Shown here: in pieces, positions 1-6,164 of the stretch
Numbering within the stretch: position 1 is the stretch's first letter
Layout: every line of letters starts with the position of its first letter
Assembly: GCA_021793335.1 (NCBI GenBank)
Contig: JAJYSW010000033.1
Location: 1-19,208 of the forward strand
From: Actinomycetes bacterium
Lineage (GTDB): Bacteria > Actinomycetota > Actinomycetes > Mycobacteriales > Micromonosporaceae
DNA length: 19,208 nt
Direction of reading: 5' to 3'
Translations under genes and position numbers: made by a program
Notes under the pieces: generated by a model
Databases searched by the model: none
What the model was told of the DNA's origin: nothing
Seen by the model: the letters and a program-made list of their open reading frames with translations, nothing else

Positions 1-1036
1 TAGCCGCTTCATCCTGCTGCGCGCCGACAGCAGCCCCTACTACCTCGAAGAGCCACCCGGCCCGGCCAGCCCGCTCCCGGTGGACGCCTCGATCCCACTC
101 GGCGCACCGGGCTCGGGTCCGCTGATCCTGACGCTTCCGCGGATGTACGGAGCCCGCGTCTACTTCGTCCGCGAGGACACGCTCGACTTCCATGTCAACC
201 CGGGCCCCGCGCTCGTCGAACCGGCGCTGCACAACGACCAGGACGCGAACTATGGCAAGATCGTCTCCTTCTGCGAGTTCACCTTCAACGACGTGCAGTT
301 GTTCGTCAACCTCAGTTACGTCGACCTCGTGACCGCCCTGCCGATCGGGCTCCGCCTGGAAGGCGACGGCGATCGCAGCGTCGCGGCGCTGCCCGCGGAC
401 GCGGTCGACGCGATCGCCGCCGGCCTCGCCGACCAGACCGCGATCGACGGCCACCCGTGGGACAGCCTGGTCATGCGCGGCGACGACGGGCGAATCCTGC
501 GGGTGATGTCGCCGCAGAACATCATGGCGCCCCACTTCGGCCGGCCGGACATGCCCTTCGCCGGCTACTGGGACACCTATATCGATGAAGTCTGGGAGCA
601 CTACCGCACCGTCGACCTGCGAGTGGACCTCCAAGGCGGACGCGGGACGCTCACCGGCCGAGTCGAAGGCGACGTGCTCGTCTTCGAGGACGGCTCGACG
701 TTCGCCAGACCGGACTCACAGGACGTCTTCACCTGCGACCACGGGCCGTTCGCCAACATCCCCTCGGACTCCGAGGAGAAGAAGGGCCTGCTCGCGCGAT
801 TGGCCGCCGCGTGCAACCGCAGCACCCTGCACAGCCACGCCGAGCAGCCGAACAGCGCGGGCGTAGACGAGTTCTACCTCCACCCGATCACCAACCACTA
901 CTCCCGGATCGTCCACGCGAACTCGCCGATCGGCTACGCCTTCCCCTACGACGACGTCACCCCCGACGGATCGCCGGACCAGTCCGGTGCGGCCTTCGAC
1001 GGCAACCCCCGACGCCTGACGCTCACCGTCGGCTGA
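1..1036 (+). CDS. GH64 endo-1,3-beta-glucanase, 3' part (5' end outside window)
   Basis: The frame is open from the first bases of the window, so the true start lies upstream; the GTG at 80 is internal. The protein matches the GH64 (laminaripentaose-producing beta-1,3-glucanase) pattern throughout: a FHVNPGP-type block, an EFTFND block, NLSYVDLVTALPIGL, a PWDSLV block, SPQNIM, GYWDTYIDEVW, CNRSTLHSH, a TNHYSRIVHAN block and the closing YAFPYDDVTPDGSPDQSGAAF with a beta-strand LTLTVG end. The family's catalytic Glu and Asp are most likely the Glu at 275-277 and the Asp at 323-325. GH64 enzymes are normally secreted and hydrolyse beta-1,3-glucans such as fungal wall glucan or laminarin. The signal peptide would be outside the window. 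A strong hairpin follows 4 bases after the stop, so this is the end of a transcription unit. The family call is from remembered motifs, not a search. Confidence 0.93.
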   Translation, partial: SRFILLRADSSPYYLEEPPGPASPLPVDASIPLGAPGSGPLILTLPRMYGARVYFVREDTLDFHVNPGPALVEPALHNDQDANYGKIVSFCEFTFNDVQLFVNLSYVDLVTALPIGLRLEGDGDRSVAALPADAVDAIAAGLADQTAIDGHPWDSLVMRGDDGRILRVMSPQNIMAPHFGRPDMPFAGYWDTYIDEVWEHYRTVDLRVDLQGGRGTLTGRVEGDVLVFEDGSTFARPDSQDVFTCDHGPFANIPSDSEEKKGLLARLAAACNRSTLHSHAEQPNSAGVDEFYLHPITNHYSRIVHANSPIGYAFPYDDVTPDGSPDQSGAAFDGNPRRLTLTVG

Positions 1037-1039
1037 ACG

Positions 1040-1073
1040 GCGCGCGTCGGGGGCGGCCGAGCCCCCGGCGCGC
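1040..1073 (+). terminator. GC-rich hairpin terminator after the GH64 gene
   Basis: A 7-bp stem CGGGGGC/GCCCCCG (1048-1054 with 1061-1067, 6-base loop) is extended, across a 2-base bulge, by GCGCGC/GCGCGC (1040-1045 with 1068-1073). It begins 4 bases after the GH64 stop. There is no T-tract, which is common for actinobacterial terminators. Confidence 0.75.
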
Positions 1074-1145
1074 GGCGTGCCGCCGCTCATCGGCGGCGCC
1101 GCCACCGTCTCCCACGCGGCCGGCCCAGGAGTAGGATCGGCGCCG

Positions 1146-1835
1146 ATGGATGCGAGCACTGCGATGATCACCGTCCCGCGCGGACGGGTGACCTTGTCGG
1201 ACAAGCGCACCGAGCGCCGCTGGACGGTCGAGGTCGAGTCGTGCCTGCTCGGAGCGCATCCGGTCACGCAGGCGCAGTACGCGTCCGTCACCGGCGCACG
1301 GCCGAGTACCGTGCGCGGTGACCGGCTGCCGGTCACCGACGTCTCGTGGTGGGACGCCGTCCGCTACTGCAACGCCCTGTCCGAACGCGAAGGGCTGCGG
1401 CCGGTCTACCGTCTCCACCGGCCGGAAGGCGACGCGGAACCGGAGAGCGGCGTCGAACGGGACGAGACCGCCGACGGGTACCGGCTGCCGGACGAGGCCG
1501 AATGGGAGTACGCCTGCCGCGCCGGGACCACCGGCCCCCGGTACGGAGCGCTCGATGCGATCGCGTGGTACCGCGGCAACTCCGGCGAGCGCCTCCACGA
1601 AGTGGGCGGCAAGTCGCCGAACCGATGGGGCCTGCACGACATGCTCGGGAACGTCTGGGAATGGTGCTGGGAGCTCTACGACCCCGAGGTCTACGGCACC
1701 TATCGGGTGCTGCGCGGCGGCGGGTGGTTCGATGAGCACTGGAGCTGCCGGGCCTCGGTGCGACGACGCAGCATGTCGACGCTCCGGATCGACGACCTGG
1801 GCTTCCGTGTCGCGCGGTCCGCGCGACACGGATGA
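1146..1835 (+). CDS. SUMF1/formylglycine-generating-enzyme-like domain protein
   Basis: A 229-residue single-domain protein of the FGE-sulfatase (SUMF1, PF03781) family. Visible family blocks in order are PVTQAQY (39-45), LPVTDVSWWDAVRYCNALS (61-79), GYRLPDEAEWEYACRAG (111-127), WGLHDMLGNVWEWCWE (161-176), RVLRGGGWF (187-195) and GFRVAR near the end. True FGE needs two active-site cysteines in an RGGSxxCxxxxC stretch. Here the first is Asp196 and only Cys201 remains, so sulfatase activation is unlikely. The protein probably belongs to the large group of SUMF1-like proteins of other or unknown function. No signal peptide is visible, so it is probably cytosolic. The ATG at 1146 is preferred (AGGAG about 14 bases upstream); an ATG at 1164 and a frame opening at 1077 are alternatives. 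It lies between the GH64 terminator and a convergent gene, so it is probably transcribed alone. Confidence 0.85.
   Translation: MDASTAMITVPRGRVTLSDKRTERRWTVEVESCLLGAHPVTQAQYASVTGARPSTVRGDRLPVTDVSWWDAVRYCNALSEREGLRPVYRLHRPEGDAEPESGVERDETADGYRLPDEAEWEYACRAGTTGPRYGALDAIAWYRGNSGERLHEVGGKSPNRWGLHDMLGNVWEWCWELYDPEVYGTYRVLRGGGWFDEHWSCRASVRRRSMSTLRIDDLGFRVARSARHG
1804..1832. terminator. Perfect 13-bp hairpin inside the last codons of the SUMF1-like gene
   Basis: Bases 1804-1816 and 1820-1832 are perfect reverse complements around a 3-base loop GTC. The hairpin encodes the final residues (Arg-Val-Ala-Arg-Ser-Ala-Arg-His) and ends directly before the TGA at 1833-1835. The neighbouring gene is convergent and ends at 1867, so the hairpin could stop transcripts from both sides. 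Confidence 0.6.
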
Positions 1836-1866
1836 ATTCGGCGGGCCGCCACGGTCGGGCGAGCGT

Positions 1867-2169
1867 TCAGGACTTCCAGAATCGGGCGCCGATGCGGGCC
1901 AGCGAGCGACGTTCGGCGGGCTTGAGACACCGCTCGTACGTGTGATTGAGATAGACGCAGGGCGGCTCGGAATCCACTCGGAACACGTTGCCGAGCCACC
2001 GCTGCGGCAGGCCGTCCTCAAGCTCCCACAGCTCGACGATCCGCTCGCCGGGAGCCACTGTCATCCTGATATGGAGGCCGCCGAACTCAAGGTCTTCGGT
2101 ACGGACCCAGCCGGCGGCTGCCGGGTCGGGGTATCCCTTGGGCAATCCCTGTTCAGTCGGTCGGCTCAT
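1867..2169 (-). CDS. Hypothetical protein, about 100 residues
   Basis: Not recognised. The reading is a 100-residue soluble protein from the ATG at 2169, with a Trp-rich centre (GWVRTEDLEF, VELWELEDGLPQRWLGNVF) and a basic C-terminus ending RIGARFWKS. Two cysteines lie at residues 71 and 81. There is no signal peptide or membrane segment. The composition is protein-like rather than the Arg/Pro/Ser-rich pattern of shadow frames. Upstream in-frame starts exist (for example MQG... and MSSMQG...), and no strong ribosome site decides between them. It is convergent with the SUMF1-like gene and may be co-transcribed behind the small ORF at 2153-2323, whose end overlaps this start. Confidence 0.55.
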   Translation of the reverse strand: MSRPTEQGLPKGYPDPAAAGWVRTEDLEFGGLHIRMTVAPGERIVELWELEDGLPQRWLGNVFRVDSEPPCVYLNHTYERCLKPAERRSLARIGARFWKS

Positions 2170-2323
2170 GTTCAGGCCAGCCAATCCTTGCATTGATGAC
2201 ATTCCGGCACCCATCATCGCAGACCACCGTATGCACGCAAGCGTCGCACAGCGCGATACCCGGCCGCGCCGACGCAAGGATAACGCCCCGGTCGAAGCGG
2301 TCGTAAACGCCCCGTACAGGCAT
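2153..2323 (-). CDS. Candidate small Cys-containing ORF (56 residues)
   Basis: Reading from the ATG at 2323 gives a 56-residue peptide beginning MPVRGVYDRFDRGVILASA, with four cysteines in a CxxCx(6)CxxxC arrangement (CDACVHTVVCDDGC), which could bind a metal. The residue content is that of a real protein, unlike most alternative frames here. It ends 17 bases inside the next minus-strand gene (start 2169), a typical overlap for coupled genes. Only a weak GGA lies before the start, and the third-position GC is lower than in neighbouring genes. It could equally be chance or a gene remnant. Confidence 0.35.
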   Translation of the reverse strand: MPVRGVYDRFDRGVILASARPGIALCDACVHTVVCDDGCRNVINARIGWPEHEPTD

Positions 2324-2402
2324 GCGATTCCATACGTGACCGGTGACCGTGCGCGACCACCCCGGGCCGCCGCGCCGCACCTCGGCCCGGATACTGAAGG
2401 GC

Positions 2403-2651
2403 ATGAGGCTCAACCGACCGATCTCCTGGTTCCTGCTGCTCTTCGGGGTCTGGTCGTGGTTCGTCTGGATCAGTTTCGTGCGCAACCTGCTGAAGGATGC
2501 GAGCGGTCTCGCCTTCGATACCGCCGGGGACCCGACCGGTTATTTCTGGGTGCATCTGGCCTTGGCCGTGACGTCGTTCGTCCTGGGGACGGCGATCGGG
2601 GCCATCGGGCTGCGGGGTCTGCTCGCTCTCCGCGGGGCCGGGCGGGAGTGA
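2403..2651 (+). CDS. SCO4848-type small membrane protein
   Basis: An 82-residue protein beginning MRLNRPISWFLLLFGVWSW, with two hydrophobic helices at about residues 7-28 and 47-72. Between them is a short polar loop containing KDASGLAFDTAGDPTGYFW. Length and sequence fit the actinobacterial SCO4848 family of small integral membrane proteins, whose function is unknown. The ATG at 2403 is chosen because the family starts here and a GAAGGG lies just before it. The in-frame start at 2343 adds a basic, proline-rich stretch typical of non-coding DNA. It is divergent from the small minus-strand genes and convergent with the glycosyltransferase gene. Confidence 0.8.
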   Translation: MRLNRPISWFLLLFGVWSWFVWISFVRNLLKDASGLAFDTAGDPTGYFWVHLALAVTSFVLGTAIGAIGLRGLLALRGAGRE

Positions 2652-2725
2652 GGCCCGGGCCGACGCCCCGGTCCGCCGGCGAGACCGTCGTGGGAGACGG
2701 AGCCGAAGGCCCGGAGCGGACGCCG

Positions 2726-3934
2726 TCACCTGGCGTGAAGCCCCCGGCGGATGCGGTGGATACGGACGGCCTGCGCGACACGGTCGAGCATCGCCGCGGC
2801 ACCGTCGACCGAACGCAGCAGCGCGGCGAAGGCGACATGGTCCTCGGCATCGGGCGTCGCCAACGCCGCGGCCAATCGCGTCGCGACGGTCTCGACCGGG
2901 TCGTCGGACTCGACCACCGCGCCGAGGCCGAAGCCCGCTATGCGAGCGGCGTTGCGGCGCTGCTCTTCAGCGTGGGGCATGAACACCATGGGCGTGGCGT
3001 TCAGCAGTGCTCGCATGGCGGAGGCGCGGCCGCCGTGGAGCACCGCGACCGTCGCGCGGTCCGCGAGGTCGGCCTCGCCGTGCCGGAAGACCGCGATCTC
3101 GGCTCCGGCCGCGGCCGCCTCGACCTCCCGGCGGAGGGCATCGCTCTCGGGCCCCTCGGCGCCGAGGGCGACCGCCATCGGCACGCCCAGGCCGCGAGCG
3201 GCGGCGACCGCTCGCAGCAGGTCCTTGTCACCGGCGCCGCCGGCACCGAGATCGAGGTGGAGGAGCGGGGGACGATCGACGGCGAGAGAGCCGGTGCGCA
3301 CGCGATCGTCGAGGATCGGACCGATGTGGCGGATCTCGGCGGCCAGCGTGGCGATGAGCCCGGCCGTCTCGACGGGGAGGTCCGAGAGCGGGTCCAGCAG
3401 TGGGAGGCCGGGCGCCAAGAGGACGTCTCCCAGGGCCTTGCGGGCGTGGAAGCGGCCGACGCCGAGCTGTTCGAGCGTCGTGAGGATCTCAGGCAGGACG
3501 GTGCGCATCGGGTGGCGGAACCGGTGGAGATCGTGGCAGGTGAAACTCGGCAGGTCGCGCATGGAGGCGGCCACTGAGGCGGTGTTGCGCATGTCGCTGA
3601 TCACGGCGTCGGGCCAGAAGTCGTCGATGGCGCGCAGTTCGTCGCGCAGCGAGTTCGCGATGTATTCGGGGGCGGCGAGATCGAGCAGCCGGTCGTGGTC
3701 CTCCGTACCGGACCCGTCCGGGGGCATCTCGATCTTCTCGATCTCGTCGATCTCGATCCAGGGAAGACCGGCCTCGCGGACGAGCTCGCCGGCCTCGGCA
3801 TGCACGGCGACGGCGACCTCATGGCCGGCTTCGGCGAAGCGCGAGGCGGCGATCCGCATCCGCGTGATGTGGTCGAGGCTCGAACGGCTGAAGGCGACGA
3901 ACAGCACTCGCATCGGGCGATCGTGGTCGTTCAT
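2726..3934 (-). CDS. GT-B fold glycosyltransferase (GT1/MGT-like)
   Basis: A 402-residue protein. The N-terminal half has the usual nucleotide-sugar glycosyltransferase opening MRVLFVAFSRSSLDH followed by RFAEAGHEVAVAVHAEA. The C-terminal half carries the donor-binding signature: an ATVAVLHGGRASAMRALL block, then TPMVFMPHAEEQRRNAARI and GLGAVVES. These correspond to the HGG...P...Q..NA motif of family GT1. It probably moves a sugar from a UDP- or dTDP-sugar to a small molecule; the acceptor cannot be told. The usual N-terminal catalytic His may be the one in SSLDH, which is uncertain. The ATG at 3934 is preferred because the family N-terminus follows directly; the in-frame start at 4027 would add 31 residues of poor quality. 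It has no operon partner and faces a 406-bp gene-free region upstream. Confidence 0.8.
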   Translation of the reverse strand: MNDHDRPMRVLFVAFSRSSLDHITRMRIAASRFAEAGHEVAVAVHAEAGELVREAGLPWIEIDEIEKIEMPPDGSGTEDHDRLLDLAAPEYIANSLRDELRAIDDFWPDAVISDMRNTASVAASMRDLPSFTCHDLHRFRHPMRTVLPEILTTLEQLGVGRFHARKALGDVLLAPGLPLLDPLSDLPVETAGLIATLAAEIRHIGPILDDRVRTGSLAVDRPPLLHLDLGAGGAGDKDLLRAVAAARGLGVPMAVALGAEGPESDALRREVEAAAAGAEIAVFRHGEADLADRATVAVLHGGRASAMRALLNATPMVFMPHAEEQRRNAARIAGFGLGAVVESDDPVETVATRLAAALATPDAEDHVAFAALLRSVDGAAAMLDRVAQAVRIHRIRRGLHAR

Positions 3935-4077
3935 GAGCTCACTTTCTTCGAGAGTGGTGAAAGGAGGGGCGAGTCGACACGGTCGATCCTCTGGGGACTG
4001 AGGAGGTGCGTCACAGAAGGTTCTCATTGGGCGCCAATAGCGTCGGCGGACAGGTTAGCACCGCGGACGCCACCGTG

Positions 4078-4090
4078 GGGAAGCGCTCCC
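4078..4090. promoter_or_regulatory. Candidate LacI-family operator (CebR-box-like)
   Basis: GGGAAGCGCTCCC, with the following A, differs at two positions from TGGGAGCGCTCCCA, the box bound by the cellobiose regulator CebR in streptomycetes. It lies about 145 bases upstream of the glycosyltransferase start, which is far for a repressor site. No cellulose or cellobiose gene is nearby. Chance similarity in GC-rich DNA is quite possible. Confidence 0.25.
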
Positions 4091-4263
4091 AAAAAAGTTC
4101 GACTCCCGTGCACACTGGCGCCTGGAGGTGCGAATGTGGCAGCCTTCATCGCACCTCACACGCGTCGGATCGCCTCGCGCCCTGCCGCCTGCCGCACTCC
4201 CGCGGCCGAGCCCGGGCGCGGCACACGACCGGCGCCACCATCGCCGAAGGTCGTCTCCCGGGT

Positions 4264-4277
4264 GACGGGCGCCCGTC
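4264..4277 (-). terminator. Possible weak terminator after the kinase-like gene
   Basis: Perfect palindrome GACGGGCGCCCGTC, able to form a 5-bp stem with a 4-base loop, about 65 bases past the stop at 4341. It is short and has no T-tract, so support is thin. Confidence 0.25.
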
Positions 4278-4340
4278 GACCGCAAGTCGTAATGGGCGGC
4301 CGGCCGACACCACCACTAGTACACAGTGGAATTATATGGC

Positions 4341-5312
4341 TCATTCCACGACCGATTCGACCGCACCGAGGACGGCCTCGCCCTCGTCCTTCCCCACGGA
4401 CTCGCAGGCGAAGTCGATTCCGCGCAGAGCCGCCCACATCCCGACCCGCTCGACCTCGACGCCCAGCCCCTCGGCCACGGCCCGGACCACCTCGCCGCCG
4501 CCGAGCGGACCGTGCAGCGCCTGCTTGAACGCGAAGAAACCGCCGTCGAAGGCCCGTTCGGCCACGTACGGCTTGGGATCGATCAACAGCCAGGGCTCGC
4601 GACGACCCGCGACGATATTGCCCAAATGGGTGTCGCGATTGGCGACGCCCTCGGCGGGCGAGTCGCGAAGCTCCCTGCACCATCCGGCGGCGCGTTCGAC
4701 CCAGCGGCGGCCGAGCCGGTCCAGCAGCCGCGCCGCCGGATCGACGTACCGCGCTTCCCAGGCCGCGAGCATGTCGGCGGCCTTCGGACAGACCGGGTAC
4801 TCCCCCGCCGGAACCGGCTCGTGCCAGAGCCGGCGGTACAGATCGCACGCGATCGCGATCCGTTCCCGCGCGGCCGCCCGCTCATCCAGGCCCGGGAACT
4901 CGTGTTCCAACAGCGACGTGCCCGGTTCGGCGCGTTCCAGCAGCATCGCCCCGGTAGCCGGGTCGTACTCGTAGAGTCTGACCGCGCCCTCGCCGCCGTA
5001 GTCGCGCAGTGCGGTCGGTTCGGCCAGGTTCTCCGCGTCCCGGTAGGTCACCTTCAAGACCGCGGGCATGCCGTCCGAGCGTTCGACGGGCAGCACGTAG
5101 GAGTGCGAACCGCCTTCGAACGGCGCCCCCGTGCGGCGCAGCTCCCAAGCCCGCATCAGGCGATCGACGGTGTCGGGCACGCCGGCGAGCCAGCGGTCGC
5201 CCGCATCGGCGTACCAGCCGTGCACCGCGCGCCGGACGCCCTCGGGAAAGGGGTCGAAGCCCATCGGGTCAGTATCGGCACGTGCCCGTCCGCCCGCAAG
5301 CGGCTTGCGCAA
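4341..5312 (-). CDS. Aminoglycoside/hydroxyurea-kinase-type phosphotransferase (APH(6)-like)
   Basis: A 323-residue protein of the APH_6_hur type (streptomycin 6-kinase and hydroxyurea kinase relatives; protein-kinase-like fold). Visible features are a candidate ATP-binding lysine in AVLKVTYRDAE (Lys87), a GAVRLYEYDPATGAMLLERAEPG hinge region, a catalytic loop NRDTHLGNIV (Asp227, Asn232) and LIDPKPYVAERAFD with the metal-binding Asp245. The usual HGD of the catalytic loop reads NRD, but the catalytic Asp is kept. The start is taken as TTG at 5312 because a perfect AAGGAGG (5321-5327 on the plus strand) sits 8 bases upstream; an ATG at 5264 has no such site. The upstream gene ends 28 bases away, so the two are probably one operon. 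It may inactivate an antibiotic or phosphorylate an unknown small molecule. Confidence 0.82.
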   Translation of the reverse strand: MRKPLAGGRARADTDPMGFDPFPEGVRRAVHGWYADAGDRWLAGVPDTVDRLMRAWELRRTGAPFEGGSHSYVLPVERSDGMPAVLKVTYRDAENLAEPTALRDYGGEGAVRLYEYDPATGAMLLERAEPGTSLLEHEFPGLDERAAARERIAIACDLYRRLWHEPVPAGEYPVCPKAADMLAAWEARYVDPAARLLDRLGRRWVERAAGWCRELRDSPAEGVANRDTHLGNIVAGRREPWLLIDPKPYVAERAFDGGFFAFKQALHGPLGGGEVVRAVAEGLGVEVERVGMWAALRGIDFACESVGKDEGEAVLGAVESVVE

Positions 5313-5327
5313 GGAGTGAACCTCCTT
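5311..5327 (-). promoter_or_regulatory. SD site enclosed in a hairpin with the TTG start codon
   Basis: On the minus strand, AAGGAG (within the AAGGAGG Shine-Dalgarno site) pairs perfectly with CTCCTT five bases later. The second arm runs into the TTG start codon of the kinase-like gene. Folding would hide both the ribosome site and the start. A second small stem GCAAG-CCG-CTTGC (5296-5308) follows at once. Confidence 0.5.
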
Positions 5328-5340
5328 ACGCGAGCGCCGG

Positions 5341-6009
5341 TCAGTCCCGTTCGGGTGCGGTCAGCGTCGCGACGGCGTCGCCGATCGGCGTGTCCCCGCC
5401 CACCAGCTCCAGGGTGCGGCAGGTCAGTTCAGGCGTCTCCAGGAGCGCGGCGAGCACTTCGGCCACGTCACCGCGGGTGACCTCGCCCCCGGCCACCGAT
5501 TCGGCCAGTGTCACCGTCCCGGACGGCTCGTCGTCGGTCAAACGGCCCGGGCGCAGCACGATCCAGTCGAGATCACGCGAGCGGAGGTCTTCTTCGGCGC
5601 GGGTCTTGGCCTCGACATAGGCCGCCCAGACCTCACCGCGCTCGGGGTCGGGGACGCGCCCGGTGCCCATGGCGGAGATCTGAAGGAATCGGCCGACGCC
5701 CGCCTGCTCGGCCGCGTCGGCCATGAGCACCGAGCCGGCGCGGTCGACGGTGTCCTTTCTGGCCGCTCCGCTGCCCGGCCCGGCCCCGGCCGCGAAGACG
5801 ACGGCGTCGACGCCTTCCAGCAGCCCGGCGACGTGCTCGACGTCGGCTTGTTCGAGATCGAGCACGATCGCCCGCCCGCCGATCGCCGCGATGTCCTCGG
5901 TGTGGTCGGGGTTGCGGACCAGGCCCGTGACCGCGTGGCCTCTGGCGGCCAGGGTCTCGGTCAAGCGCAGGGCGATCTGTCCGTGTCCTCCGGCGATGAC
6001 GATGTGCAT
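5341..6009 (-). CDS. NmrA/SDR-a5-like NAD(P)-binding protein
   Basis: A 222-residue atypical short-chain dehydrogenase-like protein. The N-terminus MHIVIAGGHGQIALRL carries the Rossmann glycine motif (Gly7, Gly8, Gly10, Ala13), and LVRNPDH follows where NAD(P) selectivity residues lie. Further family marks are VDAVVFAAGAG, FLQISAMG, YVEAKTRAEEDLRSRDLDWIVLRPGRLTD and a C-terminal TLELVGGDTPI. Such proteins (the YwnB/YtfG-like group) are small NAD(P)H-binding reductases or redox sensors; the substrate is unknown. The ATG at 6009 has a good AGGA seven bases upstream. It is probably the first gene of a two-gene operon with the kinase-like gene. Confidence 0.85.
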   Translation of the reverse strand: MHIVIAGGHGQIALRLTETLAARGHAVTGLVRNPDHTEDIAAIGGRAIVLDLEQADVEHVAGLLEGVDAVVFAAGAGPGSGAARKDTVDRAGSVLMADAAEQAGVGRFLQISAMGTGRVPDPERGEVWAAYVEAKTRAEEDLRSRDLDWIVLRPGRLTDDEPSGTVTLAESVAGGEVTRGDVAEVLAALLETPELTCRTLELVGGDTPIGDAVATLTAPERD

Positions 6010-6083
6010 ATCGGAATCCTAACCGGATCGGCGCCGTCTCGAAGCGTTCAGCGTGAATCCGGGCGGCGAGGCGGCCGCGGTCG

Positions 6084-6155
6084 GGGCATCGCTCGGCATA
6101 TCTCCGAAAAGGATCGTGTCCTCTGGGCTGCGGCCGCACCGGAGGGCGGCCGTCG
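6084..6155 (-). pseudogene. Relic of a second Cof-type HAD phosphatase gene
   Basis: On the minus strand this stretch reads ALRCGRSPEDTILFGDMPSDAP. It lines up with residues about 200-224 of the intact HAD protein encoded next door (GLGPEDVIAFGDMPNDVP), including motif IV GDMPxD. The DNA also matches: about three of four bases agree between 6091-6126 and the corresponding part near 6319-6354. After the match the frame runs into unrelated sequence and stops at 6019. No other HAD motif (start DLDGT or Lys motif) is found. It looks like the surviving core of a lost paralogue or a diverged partial duplication, in the same orientation as the intact gene. Confidence 0.65.
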
Positions 6156-6164
6156 GCGCTCGGC

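Larger units (their letters stand above)
3935..4340. other. Gene-free region upstream of the glycosyltransferase gene
   Basis: No credible gene on either strand. It should contain the glycosyltransferase promoter (minus strand) and the transcript end of the kinase-like gene (stop at 4341). Visible elements are the inverted repeat ATTGG-GCG-CCAAT (4026-4038), a GGGAAGCGCTCCC palindrome followed by a run of six A (4078-4096) and the perfect 14-base palindrome GACGGGCGCCCGTC (4264-4277). The last could act as a weak terminator for the minus-strand operon. Confidence 0.5.

Noticed and set aside
2652..2700. Short palindromes GGCCCGGGCC and CCGTC-GTGGGA-GACGG between the SCO4848-type and glycosyltransferase genes
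   Set aside because: Could act as a bidirectional terminator for the convergent genes, but each is too short to support in such GC-rich DNA.
1988..3577. Long plus-strand open frame (529 codons)
   Set aside because: It runs antisense through the small unknown genes and the glycosyltransferase, with Arg/Gly/Asp-rich composition and no family motif. The minus-strand glycosyltransferase explains the region.
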